Source of the DNA: Bacteroidota bacterium
Lineage (GTDB): Bacteria; Bacteroidota; Bacteroidia; Cytophagales; Cyclobacteriaceae
Reading direction: 5' to 3'
NCBI GenBank assembly: GCA_003242315.1
Contig: QGUY01000037.1
Location: 1-20,615, forward strand
Length of the DNA: 20,615 bases
The notes below the pieces were generated by a model. The model worked only from the letters and a program-made list of their open reading frames with translations. It was not told the origin of the DNA and ran no database searches. Below, piece by piece: positions 16,372 through 20,615 of the stretch (positions within the stretch are counted from its first letter, which is position 1; each line of letters starts with the position of its first letter). The position numbers and the translations under genes were made by a program.

Positions 16372-17100
16372 TCAATCTTTCGCGGAAACTTTTTCATTCA
16401 GCACGCGATCCAGTTCGGGAATACACGCCGAGAGTTGATCGAATCCTTCAATGATGAAGTACTCCTTTTGATATTCATCCTTGCGAAAAGGTGTATCCAG
16501 GATATGAGTCACGTCGAAAGGATGACGTGCGGGTTTGGGGTCGTTCAACGAATACCATGTCTCTCCCTTCGAGCTTAAGATGCCAGCGCCGTAGATCCTA
16601 AGCCCATCATGGGTTTGAATTAATCCGAACTCCACGGTAAACCAGTATATGCGCGACAACAATTCGATAGCGTACGGGTCATCGATGTGCCTCAGGGCAA
16701 TCTTGCTGAGTTCCTGAAGGTAGGAAACGAGGTGCTCATTGGTGAGGAGCGGAACGTGCCCGAAGACGTCGTGAAACATGTCGGGTTCCTCCAGGTAGTC
16801 GAGTTCGCTGAGTTTGCGGAGCCAGGTACTGGCGGGGAAGCGTTTGTTGGCGAGGAGCTCAAAGAAGTCCTTGTCGGGAATGAGTCCGGGCACCACTTCC
16901 AATTCCCAGCCCGTCCAGGATGCGAGGAGGCGGTTTGTCTCGTCGAAGTTCGGGATTCTGTCCGCCACAAAGTTTACCCGCCGGATTCCTTCCAGGTATT
17001 CCGGAACGGCAGCCCCGGGCAAATGGGGCATCAGACGTTCATAAAGCAGCTTCCAGACCTTGAAATCCTCGGGCGTGTATTTACTGTAATCCTGAACCAT
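16372..17100 (-). CDS. phhA: Phenylalanine 4-monooxygenase
   Basis: A pterin-dependent, non-heme iron hydroxylase that converts phenylalanine to tyrosine with oxygen and tetrahydrobiopterin. The 242-residue product is of the short bacterial type without an ACT regulatory domain. The iron triad is visible as H110 and H115 in FHDVFGHVP and E157 in YWFTVEFGL. The preceding PGLIPDKDFFELLANKRFP segment is also typical. ATG at 17100 gives the expected N-terminus. The gene converges on the PorE-like gene with only 3 bp between stop codons, so the two transcripts probably overlap at their 3' ends. No pterin-recycling gene (phhB) is adjacent; the cofactor must be supplied from elsewhere. Confidence 0.95.
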   Translation of the reverse strand: MVQDYSKYTPEDFKVWKLLYERLMPHLPGAAVPEYLEGIRRVNFVADRIPNFDETNRLLASWTGWELEVVPGLIPDKDFFELLANKRFPASTWLRKLSELDYLEEPDMFHDVFGHVPLLTNEHLVSYLQELSKIALRHIDDPYAIELLSRIYWFTVEFGLIQTHDGLRIYGAGILSSKGETWYSLNDPKPARHPFDVTHILDTPFRKDEYQKEYFIIEGFDQLSACIPELDRVLNEKVSAKD

Positions 17101-17241
17101 AACGGCTAAACCCTATTCAATACTACAGGAAGGAGGCTAAATTAGCAAACGTTCGTAAGGTAGTTCTCGGCGCAGATGCAGAATAATTCGAACGAAATCC
17201 ATGTGCGTAATTCTTTCCTTACTAGTCACCAGTACCCCCGT
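17101..17241 (-). promoter_or_regulatory. phhA upstream region with short palindrome
   Basis: This is the probable promoter region of phhA. A perfect 5-1-5 palindrome, GCTAA-A-TTAGC, lies at 17136-17146, 36 bp upstream of the start codon. On the minus strand it includes TAATTTAG, one base off the -7 consensus TAnnTTTG. No clear -33 TTG was seen at the right spacing. The palindrome could be an operator or chance in AT-rich sequence. Confidence 0.3.
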
Positions 17242-17339
17242 CCCTAAGCCTGTCGAAGGGAGGTCCCTGAGCCCCGTCGAAGGGTGGTTACCACGCCCAA
17301 GCCCACCCCCAACCCACGCCCCTTAATCCCCTAAAGGGG
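17242..17339. repeat. 98-bp composite repeat, copy A
   Basis: Near-identical to copy B at 17454-17551: 94 of 98 positions match, and the four differences are all transitions. It starts with two CCCT-GAGC-TCGAAGGG-type units (17242-17260 and 17265-17284), which resemble the widespread 'CTGAGCCTGTCGAAGG' REP-like bacterial intergenic repeat. A C-rich tract follows (17296-17322), with five runs of at least three C. The copy ends with a hairpin, CCCCTT (17319-17324) with AAGGGG (17334-17339). No coding potential is visible. Confidence 0.9.
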
Positions 17340-17430
17340 ACCCGCCCGCGCAACCGATTACCGACTACCTGATTACTGAGTCCCTATTATCGAGTATACT
17401 TCTTACTATTTTACTGTTACCACCCACGTT

Positions 17431-17551
17431 GTCTGAGCTTGTCGAAGGGAGGTCCCTGAGCTTGTCGAAGGGAGGTCCCTGAGCCCCATCGAAGGGTGGT
17501 TACCACGCCCAAGTCCACCCCCAACCCACGCCCCTTAATCCCCTAAAGGGG
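17431..17551. repeat. 98-bp composite repeat, copy B, with extra 23-bp unit
   Basis: The block at 17454-17551 repeats copy A. It is preceded by one additional 23-bp unit (17431-17453), so three tandem units occur here (17431, 17454, 17477), against two in copy A. The terminal hairpin is CCCCTT (17531-17536) with AAGGGG (17546-17551). One of the four transitions (C to T) breaks the second C-run of the C-rich tract, but four runs remain. The copies are separated by a 91-bp AT-richer spacer (17340-17430) unlike either repeat, apart from the extra unit. Confidence 0.9.
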
Positions 17552-17603
17552 TCCGACGCACATAACCGGAAGGCATCTGCGATTCCCGGAGATTGCGATC
17601 ACC

Positions 17604-17641
17604 CCTATGTGACCTATGTGATCCCTATGTGACGTATGTGG
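17604..17641. repeat. Short tandem repeat CCTATGTGA, four units
   Basis: Units are at 17604-17612, 17613-17621, 17624-17632 and 17633-17641. The first three are CCTATGTGA; the last is CGTATGTGG. A 2-base insertion separates the second and third. The array is enclosed by an 8-bp inverted repeat, ATCTGCGA (17575-17582) and TCGCAGAT (17650-17657). It lies in the gene-free island between phhA and the LPP20-like lipoprotein gene. No function is known to me. Confidence 0.85.
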
Positions 17642-17678
17642 TTCCCACTTCGCAGATCATAGATCGCAGCTCGCAGCC

Positions 17679-17707
17679 AAAAAAAGGTGCAAGGTCATCC
17701 CTGCACC
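17679..17707 (-). terminator. Intrinsic terminator of the LPP20-like lipoprotein gene
   Basis: Read on the minus strand, GGTGCA (complement of 17702-17707) pairs with TGCACC (complement of 17686-17691) around a 10-nt loop. A run of seven T (complement of 17679-17685) follows immediately. It lies 23 bp past the stop codon at 17730. Stem, loop and U-tract fit Rho-independent termination, so the repeats at 17242-17657 should lie outside this transcript. Confidence 0.85.
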
Positions 17708-17729
17708 CCGATATACCTTTACCCGCAAT

Positions 17730-18296
17730 CTAGTTCGCGAACTTTTCCATTTCCTTTTCAAAGGTCTCCTTGAATTTCTCGTAGTCGTAGTCGATACGGA
17801 GACGTTCGTCTTTGGAGAGACGTTCGTTGTAGCTTGCCACGAGATCGTCGGCAGACAATTCGATCGCGATGTACGTCTTGTACGTACCGTCAGAAGTTTT
17901 CACCTGCTTCTCGCAAATCGTCTTAATGCCCTGGAGCTTTTGATTTACAACCTCACGGTTCAATTGCTCGAAGCGTTCTTCGATTTCTTCCTTGTTGTTC
18001 ATTTCCCGTGAGTTCAGGTAGTTGTCCGTAACAGCCTTGACGGTAGTCTGGATGCTCGCAGCAAGTTCACCACGGGCGTTGGCCAACGCTTTCTTCTTGG
18101 AAGCAGCAAGGTCCATACTTTCGCCAAGCGAATTTGCGCGGAAGAATTTGTTGTTCGTGAAATACTCGGACCCCGAGCAGGGAATGTTCACTTCTTCTTC
18201 TCCTTTTGGAAGCGCTGCTTTCGACTTGCAACCTGCCACGTACAATGCGGCAAGCGCAACCAGCATCAGTGGAATAGAGGCGGATAACTTTTTCAT
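17730..18296 (-). CDS. LPP20-like lipoprotein
   Basis: A 188-residue secreted lipoprotein: MKK start, hydrophobic core, and lipobox YVAGC with C23 as the lipidated residue. The central part (about 45-155) resembles the LPP20 fold. A helix rich in Ala/Lys (SKKKALANARGELAASIQT) is followed by a charged helix and a strand segment (KTSDGTYKTYIAIELSADDL). Two further cysteines, C40 and C128, could form a disulfide. The C-terminal 30 residues are highly charged (KFKETFEKEMEKFAN). Function is unknown; LPP20-type proteins elsewhere include FlgP of Vibrio and a Helicobacter surface antigen. It lies 133 bp downstream of a second LPP20-like gene on the same strand and ends at an intrinsic terminator. 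Confidence 0.8.
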   Translation of the reverse strand: MKKLSASIPLMLVALAALYVAGCKSKAALPKGEEEVNIPCSGSEYFTNNKFFRANSLGESMDLAASKKKALANARGELAASIQTTVKAVTDNYLNSREMNNKEEIEERFEQLNREVVNQKLQGIKTICEKQVKTSDGTYKTYIAIELSADDLVASYNERLSKDERLRIDYDYEKFKETFEKEMEKFAN

Positions 18297-18429
18297 TGGT
18301 TTTTACATTTATACTGAACAAAAAAAGTCTTGTAGTTCACTGGACGGAACGTTGCCCCATGTCTAAAAATGTGGCCCGTCATAGCGAAAGGGGCAATTTC
18401 AATACCAATTTACCCAAACCTGTATTTTT
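18297..18429 (-). other. Spacer between the two lipoprotein genes with long-loop inverted repeat
   Basis: This 133-bp gap holds a perfect 7-bp inverted repeat, TTGCCCC (18352-18358) with GGGGCAA (18390-18396), separated by 31 nt. It could be a leader structure of the downstream lipoprotein gene or a processing site of a bicistronic message. No TAnnTTTG promoter was recognised on the minus strand, and no T-run follows the repeat, so I cannot say whether the two genes are cotranscribed. Confidence 0.35.
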
Positions 18430-19791
18430 TCATTGTAAGATGGTGTTAATCAGGTCTTTCAGTCGCCCACCTTCCAAAGTTTCCGTTGTGTTGTTATAGG
18501 CATCCACGCTCGACCTGGCGTAGTCCAGACCATATCCCTTGATCCGGTCCAGAGTGAGGGCATAAATCTCCGTACCCTCCCGGGCGCTGGATACCCGAAT
18601 GGTTCCATTCAGGTACGTGATAAAGATGCTGCCCGCGACGCTCCCCTCCTCCGTGTTTGTTGAAACGTCAAGCAGCAAGTCCGCCGCATCACGACTTTGG
18701 GTAAACTCAAAACCCTGACGGGCGAGAAAATTCTTTACGGTATTGCTGATAAGCGCATGCGGGTTTTCGCGGCCAAAAGAACGCTCACTTCCCGTCAGGT
18801 ATACGAGTGGTCTTTTCACTCTGAGCACAACCTGATCGGATGGCACACGCAATGACTGCGTGATCAGTGAAAAGATCGGTGACGTACCCGAACCTGCCAG
18901 GGTCTCCGTATCGACGCTGATGCCTATTGATTGCTCCACTTCAGCAGAACCGATCCGCGTGAGGAGAACACGGCAGGAGCCGTCAGTGTCTGTGGTATAC
19001 GTCGGGAACACTTCGCTTTCGCCCTTTAGAAAAGCAGCGCGCAAAGGAAGCCCGGCAACAGGAGCTTCGGTGTCCTTGAAGTAAGCACGTGCAATCAATG
19101 CTTCGTTGTTCTGATTCATGCGCCGATGCACTTCAAGCAATCGCGGCTCTACGGTTACGACGATATTCTTCAGTATGTCCTGAATGGATGCATAGATTTC
19201 GTTCGTGAGCAACACCGAACGCCCTTCCAGGGTAATAGATACTGCATCGCCGAGGTAGTCTTCCATCGCACGGAGCGCCTGGAAGTAAAAAGTCAGCGCC
19301 TTCAGACGTTCGTTGTTCCTATGGGCTTCCAATCCCTTGACATAATAGTCGGAGGCATGCTGTACCGCGTTCCGTTTCTGCTCTTCTTTGATCTCGCGAT
19401 AGCGTTGTTTGGAAAGCCTGTAATACACCCAATAGTTGTAGGCATCTTCCCATGCGTCGACCAGCTCAAACTCCTCGATTTCTTCCGCGGCCTCCGTTTG
19501 GATGATCTGCTCGTAGCGTTCGTGGAATTTCTTGTCAACATCCATCTGACTCAGCACAGATGTGCTGGACACCGTGACCTTGATTTCGGAAACAAGGTCT
19601 TCAAGTGCATTCTTCTTTGCGATCTGGATATGGTTGGAAGTTCCGTCTTTCAGGCTGTGACCTATTCCCGTATAGTACAATGAAGTCTGCGGCTTGGCAG
19701 TAAGCCAGTCGGGGCGTAGCGAAACCTGGGGCATGGGCCGCTGTGCGCAACCCGCAATGATCAAGATCGGGATGGCCAAAAAAAACTTCAC
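18430..19791 (-). CDS. Large LPP20-domain lipoprotein
   Basis: A 453-residue lipoprotein with a short signal peptide, MKFFLAIPILIIAGC, and C15 as the lipidated residue. An LPP20-like domain follows (about 25-130: PDWLTAKP, YYTGIGHS, AKKNALEDLVSEIKVTVSS), typical of the family. A charged helical stretch (about 125-220), including the ERLKALTFYFQALRAMEDYL repeat-like segment, leads to a region that may be a beta-sandwich (about 230-310: DTEAPVAGLPLRAAF, TDTDGSCRVLL). The C-terminal third (about 320-453) contains ADLLLDVSTNTEEGS and resembles domains in CsgG/FlgT-like envelope proteins only weakly. Function is unknown. It is probably anchored in the outer membrane and may act with the smaller LPP20-like protein encoded downstream. 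Confidence 0.78.
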   Translation of the reverse strand: MKFFLAIPILIIAGCAQRPMPQVSLRPDWLTAKPQTSLYYTGIGHSLKDGTSNHIQIAKKNALEDLVSEIKVTVSSTSVLSQMDVDKKFHERYEQIIQTEAAEEIEEFELVDAWEDAYNYWVYYRLSKQRYREIKEEQKRNAVQHASDYYVKGLEAHRNNERLKALTFYFQALRAMEDYLGDAVSITLEGRSVLLTNEIYASIQDILKNIVVTVEPRLLEVHRRMNQNNEALIARAYFKDTEAPVAGLPLRAAFLKGESEVFPTYTTDTDGSCRVLLTRIGSAEVEQSIGISVDTETLAGSGTSPIFSLITQSLRVPSDQVVLRVKRPLVYLTGSERSFGRENPHALISNTVKNFLARQGFEFTQSRDAADLLLDVSTNTEEGSVAGSIFITYLNGTIRVSSAREGTEIYALTLDRIKGYGLDYARSSVDAYNNTTETLEGGRLKDLINTILQ

Positions 19792-19915
19792 GCAGGAATG
19801 CTTTTGAGCTTCATGTATGCCACATCCATGCCAAAAAGTGTGACCTACAAAGCTAACGTTCCCGCCCTGCTATAATGTTACGCTGTATGTTTTTGTGCGA
19901 TTTGCAACAGCAACC
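19792..19915 (-). promoter_or_regulatory. Spacer between sdhB and the large lipoprotein gene; weak promoter candidate
   Basis: On the minus strand this gap contains TAGCTTTG (complement of 19848-19855), an exact match to the Bacteroidota -7 consensus TAnnTTTG, 56 bp upstream of the lipoprotein start codon. No TTG is present at the usual -33 distance, so the call rests on the -7 element alone. No intrinsic terminator for sdhB was seen. Confidence 0.4.
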
Positions 19916-20615
19916 TTAGCGGTTGTCGGAGGTAAGCTTGGCGTTATAATATTCACGGTTCATGCGGGCTATGACGCTAAGGCTGATACCTTTCGGGCAT
20001 TCCGCCTCGCAGGCGCCTGTGTTGGAGCATCCTCCGAAGCCTTCCGCCTCCATTTGCGCAACCATCCTTTCAACACGGGTTTTGCGCTCAGGTTGTCCCT
20101 GGGGCAACAGGGCAAATTGCGAGATTTTGGCCCCGACAAAAAGAGCCGCGGATGCGTTTTTGCAGGCAGCCACGCAGGCACCGCAGCCAATGCATACGGC
20201 AGCGTCGAAGGCCTCGTCGGCCGCACTCTTCGGAATGGGAATGGCGTTGGCATCGGGTACTCCTCCGGTGTTAACGGAAATGTAACCGCCCGCCTGTTGA
20301 ATGCGGTCAAACGCCGACCGGTCTACGATCAAATCCCGGATAACAGGAAATGCTTTTGCACGCCAGGGCTCGACGACGATGGTGTCTCCGTCAGAAAAGC
20401 TCCTCATGTGCAGCTGGCAGGTAGTCGTCTGCAGTGGTCCGTGAGGACGACCGTTGATGTACATCGAACATGCCCCACAGATACCTTCACGACAGTCGTG
20501 ATCAAACGCAACGGGGTCTTCCCCTTTCTTTATGAGTTGCGCGTTGAGCACGTCAAACATTTCCAGGAAAGACATTTCTGAAGAAATATTCTCAACCCCG
20601 AGGTTTTTCTTCCCC
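19916..20615 (-). CDS. sdhB: Succinate dehydrogenase/fumarate reductase iron-sulfur subunit (5' end cut by window)
   Basis: The electron-transfer subunit of complex II, linking the flavoprotein SdhA to the membrane cytochrome b. Three cluster motifs are visible (numbered from the internal Met at 20575). The [2Fe-2S] ligands are C28, C33, C36 and C53. The [4Fe-4S] motif is CIGCGACVAAC (128-138). The [3Fe-4S] region is CSNTGACEAECPKG (183-196). The reading frame stays open upstream of that Met to the window edge, encoding 13 more residues including KKNLGVENISSE. That Met is therefore internal, and the N-terminus lies beyond 20615. The spacing and CSNTGAC motif fit the type B enzymes of Bacteroidota. 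The sdhA and sdhC genes are expected further upstream, outside the window. Confidence 0.94.
   Translation of the reverse strand, partial: GKKNLGVENISSEMSFLEMFDVLNAQLIKKGEDPVAFDHDCREGICGACSMYINGRPHGPLQTTTCQLHMRSFSDGDTIVVEPWRAKAFPVIRDLIVDRSAFDRIQQAGGYISVNTGGVPDANAIPIPKSAADEAFDAAVCIGCGACVAACKNASAALFVGAKISQFALLPQGQPERKTRVERMVAQMEAEGFGGCSNTGACEAECPKGISLSVIARMNREYYNAKLTSDNR

Noticed and set aside
17296..17339. C-rich tract and hairpin as an intrinsic terminator
   Set aside because: The CCCCTT/AAGGGG stem has no T-run after it on either strand, and identical copies occur twice; it belongs to the repeat element.
17242..17641. Possible CRISPR array in the repeat island
   Set aside because: Only two long copies plus adjoining tandem units are present, without regular unique spacers of constant length, and no cas gene is nearby.
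19895..20581. 228-residue plus-strand open frame opposite sdhB
   Set aside because: sdhB on the minus strand has all three iron-sulfur motifs; the plus-strand frame is its shadow.

Overview
The window looks like chromosomal DNA of a Bacteroidota bacterium, probably of the Cytophagales/Chitinophagales type, with mid-range G+C. The signs are: an OmpA protein with the TPR, beta-propeller, CRD and OmpA layout seen in type IX secretion PorE; a fumarate-reductase-type SdhB; a bacterial ComA homologue followed by DUF368; weak or absent Shine-Dalgarno sequences; and several non-ATG starts. This assignment is inference from gene content. No phage, transposase, CRISPR array or rRNA is visible.

Layout. 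The left edge carries a tRNA-Arg(CCU) and hflX, both on the minus strand. A 170-bp divergent spacer containing a 32-bp imperfect palindrome separates hflX from an eleven-gene run on the plus strand (1545-14039). The first six genes form a surface-polysaccharide module: a GT4 glycosyltransferase, RmlC-type epimerase, Wza-like export lipoprotein, Wzc-like tyrosine kinase/chain-length regulator, PHP-type phosphatase CpsB, and an extended SDR. After a 63-bp gap comes a tightly packed set: cytoplasmic TPR protein, phosphosulfolactate synthase (ComA), DUF368/PopT polyprenyl-phosphate transporter, shikimate dehydrogenase and UvrB. Junctions in this set overlap by 1 bp or are spaced by only 1-8 bp. 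A 307-bp spacer with several small hairpins follows.

The right third holds a PorE-like OmpA protein (+) that converges, with 3 bp between stop codons, on phenylalanine 4-hydroxylase (-). Next is a 629-bp gene-free island with a duplicated 98-bp composite repeat, G-quadruplex-capable tracts and a small tandem repeat. Then come two LPP20-like lipoprotein genes (-), the distal one ending at a clear intrinsic terminator. The right edge cuts the N-terminus of succinate dehydrogenase/fumarate reductase iron-sulfur subunit (-).

How the genes may work together. Wza, Wzc and CpsB would form a trans-envelope export machine whose chain length is set by a tyrosine phosphorylation cycle. PopT would recycle the undecaprenyl phosphate carrier on which such polymers, and peptidoglycan, are built, so its place just downstream may be functional. 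No initiating sugar-phosphate transferase, flippase or polymerase lies in the window, so the polymer pathway must be completed elsewhere. I see no clearly new defence or mobile system. The items most worth a second look are the ComA/PopT/TPR cluster, the LPP20 pair, and the repeat island.
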